64,000 bases of DNA, taken from contig NZ_JAEHJZ010000036.1 in the NCBI RefSeq assembly GCF_016469035.1, forward strand, positions 10,475 to 74,474, given 5' to 3'. The position numbers and the translations under genes were made by a program. Positions within the stretch are counted from its first letter, which is position 1. Every line of letters starts with the position of its first letter. Positions 16,382 through 24,036 of the stretch are shown here, one piece after another. This DNA comes from Gelidibacter salicanalis. Lineage in GTDB: Bacteria > Bacteroidota > Bacteroidia > Flavobacteriales > Flavobacteriaceae. The notes under the pieces were generated by a model. That model ran no database searches. It was given only the letters and a program-made list of their open reading frames with translations, and was not told the origin of the DNA.

Positions 16382-17236
16382 ATGAAAAATTATATTATTA
16401 TTTCAGCTATTCATATTTGCACATTTTTACCACTACTTTGCTCAGCACAAGACTCAATAAGAACATTCCAAGTTCTGGACACTATTTATGCGAACGACAC
16501 CAAAAACGTTGCGCTATTTTTTCCTGAACCCATCAGACAGGGAATAACTGGGGCAGAGAATTTTGTGTTTACCTACAATCGTGAAAAAGAACAGTATTTT
16601 GGATTGCTCCAGGCAAAACCGGGAAAAGAAAGCAATCTTCTGGTAGTCAATAACGATGGCTCCGTTTTTTCGTATATTATAGGGTATAAAGCAAAACTTT
16701 CAAAGCTCAATTATTTCATTCCAATCTCCAGTAGTATTGGGAATGAAAAGCCAAAAGTGAAGGATTCGATCCCTGTTAAAACCTTTGAAAATAGTGTCGA
16801 TTACGGTACGTATTATTATGAAAAGTTCTGTAGGTATCTTCTGGATAGAAAACAGCGCATCGGTCGGATTAAGAATCAAACTGAAGATATTGTCTTAAGT
16901 GTAGAGACTATTGTTTTTGATAAAGAAGAACTCTACTTTGTTATCCAGATTGAAAATAATTCTACGTTGGATTACGATTTAAATTTTTTAAATCTATTGA
17001 TTGAAACACGGCAAAAGGGAAAAAGAAAATCATTGCAACGGTTGAATCAAGAACCTGTTTTCAAAGAAAATCAGCCAACGAAAATCAGAGAAAACGAAAC
17101 TGTACGATTCGTTTATGTGATGTCTAAGTTTTCATTATCGAATGACCGCAGGGCAATTTTGGAACTGAACGAAAAAGATGGCGAAAGAAATATTGAACTA
17201 AAAATATCGCATAGATATATCAATAATCCAAATTGA
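16382..17236 (+). CDS. traN: Conjugation protein TraN (DUF4138, VirB9-like)
   Basis: A 284-aa exported protein with a signal peptide (about residues 1-22, CTFLPLLCSAQD) and the DUF4138/TraN pattern: LDTIYANDTKNVALFFPEPIRQGITGAENFVFTYNREKEQYFGLLQA, then SKLNYFIPI. It acts as an outer-membrane channel part, VirB9-like. It is the last tra gene seen. Directly after its stop, the opposite-strand SIR2-like fragment begins inside its final 17 bp. That marks a recombination boundary, and traO, traP and traQ are missing. Confidence 0.86.
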   Translation: MKNYIIISAIHICTFLPLLCSAQDSIRTFQVLDTIYANDTKNVALFFPEPIRQGITGAENFVFTYNREKEQYFGLLQAKPGKESNLLVVNNDGSVFSYIIGYKAKLSKLNYFIPISSSIGNEKPKVKDSIPVKTFENSVDYGTYYYEKFCRYLLDRKQRIGRIKNQTEDIVLSVETIVFDKEELYFVIQIENNSTLDYDLNFLNLLIETRQKGKRKSLQRLNQEPVFKENQPTKIRENETVRFVYVMSKFSLSNDRRAILELNEKDGERNIELKISHRYINNPN

Positions 17237-17444
17237 GAATATATAATTTTTCAAAATCCGTAATCAGATTTTCATAGTACTTTGGGATGAATTTATACAA
17301 ATCCAGTTCATCAACTAAAGAATTCATAAGTGGAAGTTTCATCCCATTTCTGTCGCCATTTGGGAAAGAAGCCAAACTCCCACCAGCACCCAAGAGAATC
17401 AAATGTGGCATTCTTTTGTATGGTAAAACACTTTTTTTAGCCAT
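17220..17444 (-). pseudogene. Truncated SIR2-like gene (N-terminal 74 aa only)
   Basis: From ATG 17444, 1 bp after the hipA stop, the frame encodes RMPHLILLGAGGSLASFPNGDRNGMKLPLMNSLVDELDLYKFIPKYYENLITDFEKLY and then runs into a stop just inside the traN 3' end. LLGAGxSLASFPNG at the start resembles the nucleotide-binding opening of SIR2-like domain proteins, which normally have several hundred residues. The rest is missing. It was probably the third gene of the hipB-hipA transcript before a deletion fused it to traN. Family assignment is from the motif alone. Confidence 0.6.
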
Positions 17445-17445
17445 A

Positions 17446-18711
17446 CTAGAGTTCACGTTTTAATATGTTAAATGCCCCAGCCATCAGTTCTATTTCCGAA
17501 TTTTTAATCCCTATTTCTTTTGCTATATTTTTCCAGTTTTTGACAATTGAGAGCACTTCTTCTAGAATGGTCTGCATTTCTTTTTCGCTTAAGCGGAAAT
17601 ATTTACCTACACTTCTGGCTAATTCAAAATCTAATGCATTGTCATCCATATCTACATTTAAGGACAAGCCATCCTTTTCTATTGAAGGGTTTAAATCGTA
17701 AGCTGGGGATAAAATCCAACCTTTATCCGTTAATATAAATCCGTGATTCCGCAAGTGGTCATCCGTATTTGAAATAGCTATGTTAAATACAATACGACGC
17801 CACAGCTGATGTAAGTTTTGATCCACATCAACGCCATAATTCTCTATAAATTCAACAATCTCAAGGTAGCTAGGGGAAGCGTCCTTTATTGAATCTTCTG
17901 TATTACCGGTCATTGTCATTGCAGAGGCAAAATGGATACGTTTTTCATTATGCCTATCAAATCGCTTGGTCAGGAAAGTATGGTGCTGGCCACTTATCTT
18001 TTCTATTTTGGATTCTACCATTTCTATACCCGATGCAATAGCAAGCCGATAAGCCAAAAATTCCCAAGCGGCTTTATCAATGGTATCTGTCTTTGATGGG
18101 AATTTTGCTATCCATAGGTTTTTTTGAGAATCAAAAATATTGGCCTTAGGCCGCGCACCACCCAATGAAGAACCGGGCGCAATTAAAATGGCAACCCATT
18201 TTTGTAGGTCATCATTTTGGTCGTCACTTTCCAATTGTTTTGCCGCTTCCTGTAAATCGACCAATGAAGACCAAGGTGGCGTAGGGGTTTGGGCATCATT
18301 GTCTAAAAAAGGACCTTCCAGATCAGTTTTAAAGCGTAAGGCACCCATCCTGCTTTCATCGAAAACACCAAGCAGATAATCTATTTCATAAAGTGTCTGC
18401 GGCTTTTCATTATTTGCCCTGGCATCTTGTGCGGATCTGCGTTTCATAAGGGTTTTACCCCAAGTGTCGGGCATACTATCCAGAAAGATCCCGAAATTCT
18501 CTTTGTTGGTCGGGAATTGTGGCCCTGAATAAAATTCTATATCTGGGTCTAATAACCGTTGGGCATCGGTTTTTAACCAGTCTTTGTCATACTCAAAGCT
18601 GAACGCCTTTTTACCCTTGGCGAAGTGCGCCGAAAGTGTACCGACCAGCGTTGGTTCTTCTAAGCTTGCCCAATCTGCAAACACATAGATGTCAAACTTT
18701 CCTGTTGCCAT
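17446..18711 (-). CDS. hipA: HipA-family serine/threonine kinase toxin
   Basis: A 421-aa HipA protein; the well-known E. coli HipA phosphorylates glutamyl-tRNA synthetase and arrests growth, while relatives have other targets. The HipA N-terminal domain is at about 1-115. The gly-rich, phosphorylatable loop PGSSLGGARPKA is at 179-190, an IAKFPS kinase strand at 201-206, and the catalytic loop NTDDHLRNHGF at 315-325, with the ligand-binding SPAYDLNPS at 335-343. All look intact. It is encoded 5 bp after hipB. The pair sits as cargo between the tra and mob parts. Confidence 0.93.
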   Translation of the reverse strand: MATGKFDIYVFADWASLEEPTLVGTLSAHFAKGKKAFSFEYDKDWLKTDAQRLLDPDIEFYSGPQFPTNKENFGIFLDSMPDTWGKTLMKRRSAQDARANNEKPQTLYEIDYLLGVFDESRMGALRFKTDLEGPFLDNDAQTPTPPWSSLVDLQEAAKQLESDDQNDDLQKWVAILIAPGSSLGGARPKANIFDSQKNLWIAKFPSKTDTIDKAAWEFLAYRLAIASGIEMVESKIEKISGQHHTFLTKRFDRHNEKRIHFASAMTMTGNTEDSIKDASPSYLEIVEFIENYGVDVDQNLHQLWRRIVFNIAISNTDDHLRNHGFILTDKGWILSPAYDLNPSIEKDGLSLNVDMDDNALDFELARSVGKYFRLSEKEMQTILEEVLSIVKNWKNIAKEIGIKNSEIELMAGAFNILKREL

Positions 18712-18716
18712 AATAT

Positions 18717-19004
18717 TTATAATAAATCAAGGTCTTGTAATTTTCTTCCAAACTCATCATCTTGGGCCAGCTTCAGAAAGTCATCTTGAAGGTTCAGGAC
18801 CCTGAACACATTAAAATACAAACCTATGGAAACTGCAGGGTCGCCTTTCTCGATACGATAAAGCGTAGCTCTATGAATGCCTGCACGCTCGGAAACTTGT
18901 TCCGTAGTTAGCTTTCTTCTCTTACGCGCCAGCTTGATATTTCCCCCTATCTGTTCAAAAATCTTCTGGTATTTTGGTAGAAGAATGGTTTTCTTTGAGT
19001 TCAT
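18717..19004 (-). CDS. hipB: HipB-type HTH antitoxin
   Basis: A 95-aa antitoxin and repressor with an XRE-type HTH: IGGNIKLARKRRKLTTEQVSERAGIHRATLYRIEKGDP. It opens with a basic stretch (NSKKTILLPKYQ). HipB binds the HipA dimer and operator DNA in the promoter, giving autoregulation. Its ATG faces a TTG/TAnnTTTG promoter with an inverted repeat in the spacer. The hipA gene follows with a 5-bp gap. Confidence 0.92.
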   Translation of the reverse strand: MNSKKTILLPKYQKIFEQIGGNIKLARKRRKLTTEQVSERAGIHRATLYRIEKGDPAVSIGLYFNVFRVLNLQDDFLKLAQDDEFGRKLQDLDLL

Positions 19005-19022
19005 AATGTTGCTTATTTAAGA

Positions 19023-19056
19023 CAAATATACAATTTTTGTTGTAAATTAGCGACAA
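19023..19056 (-). promoter_or_regulatory. hipBA promoter with candidate HipB operator
   Basis: The minus strand shows TTG (19054-19056), a 23-bp spacer and TATATTTG (19023-19030), the Bacteroidetes promoter pattern, 18 bp from the hipB ATG. A near-perfect inverted repeat, TTGTTG-N8-CGACAA on the plus strand (19037-19056), fills most of the spacer and is a plausible HipB operator. The same region lies upstream of the DUF2971 gene on the other strand. Confidence 0.6.
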
Positions 19057-19114
19057 TTATAGACTTGAAACTGTGTATAGTATTTTTGACCAAGACCACG
19101 AGCTAACAATAAAA

Positions 19115-19855
19115 ATGGGAATACCTAATGTATTTCGATTCCGTCCACCCAATGTAAATACTTTAAGCGAGCTTCAAGAACATTATATTTGGTTTTCAGA
19201 TAGGGACTCACTTAATGATGAATTAGATTCTAATCCAGAATTTGTGAAATTGTCAACTAACCCTGAAGAACAAAAGCTGCTTTATAATACAATTGCAGAG
19301 AATATTCTAGACCCAAAAACCAAAGCTTATTTTGATAAGAATATGGATGCAGATAGGCTTCAAGAATTTGCTTCAACTAAAATAAACCCATTTGTATCGA
19401 GTTTTGGGATAGCCTGTTTTACAATGTACCCAATGAATGAGAAACTATGGGACATCTATTCAGAAAACAACAAGGGTATCTGCCTTCATTTTGACAGTAG
19501 TGATGACTCTACTTTTTTTCATAATATTCTACCAATTCATTATGTCTCACGTATAAAAGAAAGAGAATACAGCGCAATTTCACAACCCAATCACATCATT
19601 GACTTGTTCTATAAAAAAACGGAAAAATGGTCTTATGAAAAAGAACTTCGTCTTCTCAAGGAAAAAACTGGAAAGATTAAATTTAAGCCTTCATCTTTAC
19701 AAAATGTACTTATTGGCTGTGATGCCGAGCAAGACTTTATAAATACAGTAGTGGATATCGTCAAAGACAATTATAATAAAGTAAATATTTTTCAAGTAAT
19801 TGAGCCAGTTTCGATAGGGAAATTATCTTATAAGCCGTTGTATATTCCTAAATAA
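19115..19855 (+). CDS. DUF2971 domain protein
   Basis: A 246-aa protein from ATG 19115 (GTG 19073 is an alternative that adds 14 residues). It matches DUF2971: VFRFRPPNVNTLSELQEHYIWFSDRDSLNDELDS at the start, GIACFTMYPMNEKLWDIYSENNKGICLHFD in the middle (the family's C-F-x(n)-W-x-x-Y-x-x-x-x-x-G-I-C core), and KKTEKWSYEKELRLLKEK later. Its biochemistry is unknown to me; it occurs often among mobile-element and defence-type cargo. It is divergent from hipBA across a 110-bp region and is therefore part of the island between tra and mob. Confidence 0.85.
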   Translation: MGIPNVFRFRPPNVNTLSELQEHYIWFSDRDSLNDELDSNPEFVKLSTNPEEQKLLYNTIAENILDPKTKAYFDKNMDADRLQEFASTKINPFVSSFGIACFTMYPMNEKLWDIYSENNKGICLHFDSSDDSTFFHNILPIHYVSRIKEREYSAISQPNHIIDLFYKKTEKWSYEKELRLLKEKTGKIKFKPSSLQNVLIGCDAEQDFINTVVDIVKDNYNKVNIFQVIEPVSIGKLSYKPLYIPK

Positions 19856-19866
19856 TAAATAAAATA

Positions 19867-19926
19867 TTTGACCACCAATTTGACCACTCATTTGACTACC
19901 TGTTACACCACCTATTGCACCACCTT
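19867..19926. repeat. Five tandem imperfect 12-bp repeats
   Basis: Five direct 12-bp units lie end to end: TTTGACCACCAA, TTTGACCACTCA, TTTGACTACCTG, TTACACCACCTA, TTGCACCACCTT. On the minus strand, in the same frame as mobC and just after two stop codons, they would read as GG-x-x repeats (GGAI GGVT GSQM SGQI GGQI). The block lies between the DUF2971 stop and the mobC stop. Confidence 0.85.
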
Positions 19927-19930
19927 AATA

Positions 19931-21565
19931 CTAATCAAATATCGAACGCGCCTCCTCATAAACCTTCTCAAAATTAGCCGCCAAATCATCCTGAGAAAAC
20001 TGCTTTGATTCCTTCGGCAACTCTCTTTGGATATTAGCCAACTTAAACTGCACCCTTTTATCTTTCCCATCCGCATACGTTATAAATTCGCCTTGCTTCA
20101 ATCTAAAGAATACATCTGCCCTAATTTTCGGTATTTCCTTTTCCCCGGTAGTCACACGAGTATCAAAGTCTAGATTATAGCCTCGACTCACACTTTTAGT
20201 TGGATCTTTCACAATCTCAAAGAAACGTTCATAATATTTGGCGGTGTCTGGGTCGTTGACCTTGCCAAAAAACTGGTAGGACAGGTTGCTTAAAATTGCC
20301 TTACTCGCTTTATCCCCGTACATCATATCATTTTGAATCTTGTCCTGCATCACATAGACCGTTGAGATGTTATAACCCCGCAATGTCGCGGGAATACGGT
20401 GCATATTCAATAACCGAATGGTCGGTGCTTCTTCCATTAAAAGAAATGAAGGTTTGCTATTGCGAACGCTCATTTGTTTAGTTATGGTGTGGATGATCGT
20501 AGCGACGACTGGCGAATAAGAAGTTTCGAATTTCGGATTGTTTACTACAGAAATGACGGCGGGATTATCCTCACTATTGATATTCAAAGGCACTTCATCA
20601 GCTGACAACGCCATAAAGATGCGCTGTGTACTAATGCGCTTCAGTGCATTGGCCAAGGTGCTTTTTACGCCTGCAGTCTGCCGTTCAGAATCCTTACCAC
20701 TGATAAACGCATCTGCCATGGCCCTTGATGTGGTATTGGTTTCCAAGAACTTGATAAGGCTTTCAGTGTTTAGAAATTGATATACGGCAATCAAATGAGG
20801 AAGTGTACAAAATTCGGGATAGTCCGTTTTTAATTTCCAGATCAATCCACCAATCAATCCCTCCGCAGCATCATTGAAGAATTTAGTGGTTCCTAAAGTT
20901 CCGGATTCCCTTTGCTCCAAAAGATTTTCAATCAGTACCCGAGACACCTCGTTAACGCTCTCCTCATTCTCCAGATAACGTGGCGCAATAGGATTTACCC
21001 TGTGAATGATTTTATCGAAGGAAATGATCTTAAATGGGATGTTGCCATTCTTGAAAAGCGGGTACGCCATTTCTGTTAATTCAAAATCTTTATAATCGTG
21101 AATGATACCACAAAAACCTTCTTTCCGGAAGTGTTTTAGAAAACCATAAACCACGCTCTCAGTTTTGCCGCTTCCCGCAGAACCGATAACTGATGCCCCT
21201 CGCTTGATGTTGTCGAGTTGGAAATTCCCTTTATCCGTGGCAAAGTTGACCTGATATTTTAGGTTCCCGTTATTAGGTTGATCTGTTTTATGTAAAAAAA
21301 CATACATGCCCACGTTAACCAATATGAGCGGACAACCTAAATAGAGCGCTATCAAAATCAATTGAAAATCTTCATTTAGATAAAAGACAAAAGCTCCAAG
21401 GATTAAAAAGTTAATAATAAATGCATATCTACTTATCCTATAGATTCCATAGAAAGCAACACTGGTCAAACCAATAAGGAAAAATATTGCTAAGAGATTG
21501 TTCAGATGCATAGCTCTAAAATTAGATTCCGATGGAACTTGATTTGATAGCGACTTCCGCACCAC
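19931..21565 (-). CDS. mobC: Type IV coupling protein (TraG/VirD4 type; MobC)
   Basis: A 544-aa coupling protein that brings the relaxase-DNA complex to the secretion channel. The N-terminus has several transmembrane segments (about 22-60, 66-90). Walker A is at residues 128-135 (GSAGSGKT), the Walker B-like stretch is PSFLLMEEAPTIRL, and SYQFFGKVNDPDTAKYYERFF is typical of the family. An ATG at 21511 gives a product that does not overlap mobB and may be the true start. The end (EARSIFD) is followed in-frame by TAG and TAA and then the 12-bp repeats. Confidence 0.92.
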   Translation of the reverse strand: MVRKSLSNQVPSESNFRAMHLNNLLAIFFLIGLTSVAFYGIYRISRYAFIINFLILGAFVFYLNEDFQLILIALYLGCPLILVNVGMYVFLHKTDQPNNGNLKYQVNFATDKGNFQLDNIKRGASVIGSAGSGKTESVVYGFLKHFRKEGFCGIIHDYKDFELTEMAYPLFKNGNIPFKIISFDKIIHRVNPIAPRYLENEESVNEVSRVLIENLLEQRESGTLGTTKFFNDAAEGLIGGLIWKLKTDYPEFCTLPHLIAVYQFLNTESLIKFLETNTTSRAMADAFISGKDSERQTAGVKSTLANALKRISTQRIFMALSADEVPLNINSEDNPAVISVVNNPKFETSYSPVVATIIHTITKQMSVRNSKPSFLLMEEAPTIRLLNMHRIPATLRGYNISTVYVMQDKIQNDMMYGDKASKAILSNLSYQFFGKVNDPDTAKYYERFFEIVKDPTKSVSRGYNLDFDTRVTTGEKEIPKIRADVFFRLKQGEFITYADGKDKRVQFKLANIQRELPKESKQFSQDDLAANFEKVYEEARSIFD

Positions 21566-22553
21566 GTCGCAGTCCTTTAAATATTTTCATTGCCAATTGT
21601 CCTTGCGTTACTGGAATACTAGGCATCATCGGAATACCTGCTTTGCCCATAAATTTGAACGCTAATGCTTTTTCATTGGTAGGCAATTTCATCAGCGCTG
21701 CAAAATAGATTTTTGGGTTCTTGATAAAATCCTTTCGCGCTTGGTAGGTCTCGGCAAAGTTTCTTTGGTAGCCGAAGGTCTTGTCAAATGTCTTTTCTGC
21801 CTTCTCGAAAAAACTGTTCCGATCAAAACCACGCTTCACGTTCTTTCCATGCATCTCCGCCTCAGAAGCCTTGTATTTACTCCCTGGCGAAAGACTAACT
21901 TTGTTGGACACATCCTTGCGACTTACTATAATGTGAATATGGCTTTGGTTACCTGACTTTGCCATTCCTTGAACTATACGTTTGCCATCCTGCTGGTGTG
22001 GGGCTTCCCTTTCCAATTTTGCAATTTCTTTTTCTTTTTCAGCTTTATTTCCAGTCATTGTCCCGTTTTCAATTTTTCGAATGTCCGTTTTGAGCTGTAG
22101 TATTTTAGAAGCGTAGGGTTGGTTTTCCTTTATCTGGAAGTCAGTTCCTTTATAGGTTCGTTGATGCTCGATTTTTGCATAATATTTTATGTCGTCGATT
22201 CGAATCGGGCGTCCGTTAATTTCACGATTGAAAGATGCCGCATAATCTTTCATCAGCTCACGGGTGTACCGTTTTAATTCCTCGCTAGAATTCTGTAACC
22301 TACTCAGTTCATATTGGGACGGGCTGACGGTGATGGAATAGAATTTGGGTTCAATTTTTTTGAGTTTTGACGTATTTCCATCAATCTCCTTAATGACTTC
22401 CTTAGCTGAAATCCCATCGCCATACTGATTGAAAAAACACTCCATGTCTTCCTGTTCCAGACCTTGATTTTCTTTCTCCAGATAGCCTACAAAATCCGCT
22501 GAACTTTGCGAGTACGTGCCTCCTAATTTTTGTGGTGTGATAGTGATATACAT
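21522..22553 (-). CDS. mobB: Relaxase / mobilization protein MobB (DUF5712-like)
   Basis: A 343-aa relaxase that nicks DNA at oriT and starts transfer. The metal-binding HxH motif is GNQSHIHIIVSRKD at residues 201-214, and a tyrosine-rich N-terminus (MYITITPQKLGGTYSQSSADFVGYLEKEN) could supply the nucleophile. It resembles the DUF5712-type relaxases of Bacteroidetes elements. It overlaps mobC by 44 bp at most and is 11 bp after mobA. No defect was seen. Confidence 0.88.
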   Translation of the reverse strand: MYITITPQKLGGTYSQSSADFVGYLEKENQGLEQEDMECFFNQYGDGISAKEVIKEIDGNTSKLKKIEPKFYSITVSPSQYELSRLQNSSEELKRYTRELMKDYAASFNREINGRPIRIDDIKYYAKIEHQRTYKGTDFQIKENQPYASKILQLKTDIRKIENGTMTGNKAEKEKEIAKLEREAPHQQDGKRIVQGMAKSGNQSHIHIIVSRKDVSNKVSLSPGSKYKASEAEMHGKNVKRGFDRNSFFEKAEKTFDKTFGYQRNFAETYQARKDFIKNPKIYFAALMKLPTNEKALAFKFMGKAGIPMMPSIPVTQGQLAMKIFKGLRRGAEVAIKSSSIGI

Positions 22554-22564
22554 GGCTCCATATT

Positions 22565-22945
22565 TTAGGGTTCGTTAGTCGTTTTTCGTTTTTCCTCAAA
22601 AAGGACCGTTTTCTTTTCTTCGCTAAATTTTTTCTCCAAGATCAAAGGTTTTGTGGTGGATCCTTCAATTTTAAAAAGTGATTCCAGCATGGCGACTGTC
22701 GGCTTTGTTTGGGTCTTTTCAATATCCCGTTGAATGGCAATAATGGCATTCATCCGTTTCATCAAATTAGCCTCTAAAGTTCGTCCCGTCGGGCCAAATT
22801 TTTCTTTTGGTGAGATCTCATTATAGAAGAAAAAATCGAGCATCGTCGCCATGGCCTCGGTGTGCGATTTGAAGTGCGTTCTTGAAAATTCCTGAAAACG
22901 TTTGGCTGTTTCCTTTTTGAATCTAATTCCAATAAATGAGTCCAT
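22565..22945 (-). CDS. mobA: Accessory mobilization protein (BfmA/BtgA type)
   Basis: A 126-aa protein that matches BfmA/BtgA mobilization proteins: FIGIRFKKETAKRFQEFSRTHFKSHTEAMATMLDFFFYNEISP is a ribbon-helix-helix-like DNA-binding start, followed by a coiled-coil (NAIIAIQRDIEKTQ). It would bind oriT and recruit the relaxase. It heads the mobA-mobB-mobC transcript. The region directly upstream carries repeats that could be its binding sites. Confidence 0.88.
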   Translation of the reverse strand: MDSFIGIRFKKETAKRFQEFSRTHFKSHTEAMATMLDFFFYNEISPKEKFGPTGRTLEANLMKRMNAIIAIQRDIEKTQTKPTVAMLESLFKIEGSTTKPLILEKKFSEEKKTVLFEEKRKTTNEP

Positions 22946-22954
22946 AATTCGCCG

Positions 22955-23018
22955 ATTTGTCGCAAATTCTTCCCTAAAAATGGGCTCTCACAAGGCGTTT
23001 GTCGCAAATCGTTGAGAG
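22955..23018. other. Candidate oriT with repeated TTTGTCGCAAAT
   Basis: The 12-mer TTTGTCGCAAAT occurs twice, at 22956-22967 and 22998-23009, 42 bp apart. Each is itself near-palindromic (ATTTG-TCG-CAAAT). The second copy lies within a larger inverted repeat (CTCTCA 22985-22990 and TGAGAG 23013-23018). The block starts 10 bp upstream of the mobA ATG, which is the usual place of oriT and its accessory-protein sites in small mobilization modules. Confidence 0.5.
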
Positions 23019-23525
23019 TCAAGAAATTAATATATTCATAAACAACTAACTATCAGTTATTTACAAACAAAAAGGAGTACTTAACATCGCGTAGCGTGTT
23101 ATCCTCTTGCTATTCCATTCCTTCATTTCATTTCGGTGCTTCCATACTTTTTATCAAAAGCTAAAAAGCCAAATTTGAATGATTGTAAGCAATTCATTTT
23201 TTAGCAGGATTCATTTCGTGTTTTTAAACTATCCTCAAAAAAATACAATAAAAATTTGCCTCTAAATTTTTGACCTTCATTGAAATAGAACAATAGCTGA
23301 GCCATGTAATTTGGGTTAAAATGCTGGCAATTGGTTGCCAAAATGACATATATCCATATACTTATTATATCCAGAGCGTTTTCCTTTTCAAAGGAACTTG
23401 ATTAAGTGGGATTTTAATGGTATTACTATTTTAAGAACGACCACATTAAAACAATGAACGTGCGATTCATTTAATTCCATTTACTTCCCATAGAGCCGTC
23501 GCGTTACCTTTTCAGCAACCTCTAC

Positions 23526-23601
23526 TAAAATTCAGGATGAGTAAGGACTTATAAAAGGGAGTATGCGACCGATTATGCAGTCCGTCTCGTTCTGAATTTT
23601 A
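23526..23601. other. Large imperfect hairpin (76 nt)
   Basis: A 16-bp outer stem (23526-23541 with 23586-23601; 14 of 16 paired, ends TAAAATTCAG/CTGAATTTTA) is followed by a small internal loop and a 5-bp inner stem (GGACT 23545-23549 / AGTCC 23579-23583), then a 29-nt apical loop. It has no T-run after it. It could be a structured RNA, a protein site or a recombination site. I do not recognise the class. Confidence 0.6.
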
Positions 23602-23984
23602 AAACTTTGTGGATTAAAAGGATGAAGTGATTTGTTTCTGAAGCGGACGCTATTCCAAAGTTGAAACATTTGTGGTTATGACGAGATTTGATCCAATCGT
23701 GATGGTGAATAGAATCTCCTAAAAACTTTGGGATTGTGTCCAAGATTTTTTTGAGTGAAGCGCTTTTCCTGGAATGGAGTTTTTTCAGCGAAATGGAGGG
23801 GAATGGGCTGAACGGTATTTATTATATTTTGCAAACACAACCTTTCAAACGAGGTTTAAATATTTATTAAGTAGGGGTTAATTCAGTGACCTCTTTAAAA
23901 CAACATCTTTTGAATACCATATAATGCTGGAAGGTTAAAAGTTTGATTGTTTTCCTCTCACAATTTTGCTCATCATTCCACAAC

Positions 23985-24019
23985 AAAAACCCTATAAATA
24001 TGTTATTTACAGGGTTTTT
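23985..24019. terminator. Bidirectional terminator-like hairpin
   Basis: Arms AAAAACCCTATAAATA (23985-24000) and TATTTACAGGGTTTTT (24004-24019) pair at 15 of 16 positions with a 3-nt loop, with A- and T-runs at both ends. It lies 6 bp outside the left target duplication of the insertion sequence and therefore belongs to the older sequence. It could stop transcripts from either side. Confidence 0.65.
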
Positions 24020-24025
24020 AATTTT

Positions 24026-24036
24026 AAGTTTATTTG
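24026..24036. repeat. Target-site duplication, left copy (AAGTTTATTTG)
   Basis: This 11-bp sequence is identical to 25244-25254 and directly flanks the insertion sequence. Eleven bases fit the 10-13 bp duplications made by IS4-family elements. Confidence 0.85.

Larger units (their letters stand above)
22946..24036. other. Non-coding 1.1-kb stretch upstream of mobA
   Basis: No reading frame with gene-like character was found on either strand. The stretch holds the oriT candidate (22955-23018), a 6-bp palindrome with 4-bp loop, TGGCAATTGGTTGCCA (23325-23340), a 76-nt hairpin (23526-23601) and a terminator-like hairpin (23985-24019). The remainder shows nothing I can name. Loss of an earlier gene is possible but not visible. 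Confidence 0.6.

Noticed and set aside
10255-23070. Similar strings TATCAGTTATTTA at 10255 and 23051, as possible attachment sites
   Set aside because: Only about 13 identical bases in AT-rich DNA, and the second is next to the oriT candidate, not at an element edge; too weak for att sites.
23100-24036. CRISPR array or tRNA in the gene-free region of the element
   Set aside because: No regular repeat-spacer pattern and no cloverleaf or T-loop motif was recognised.
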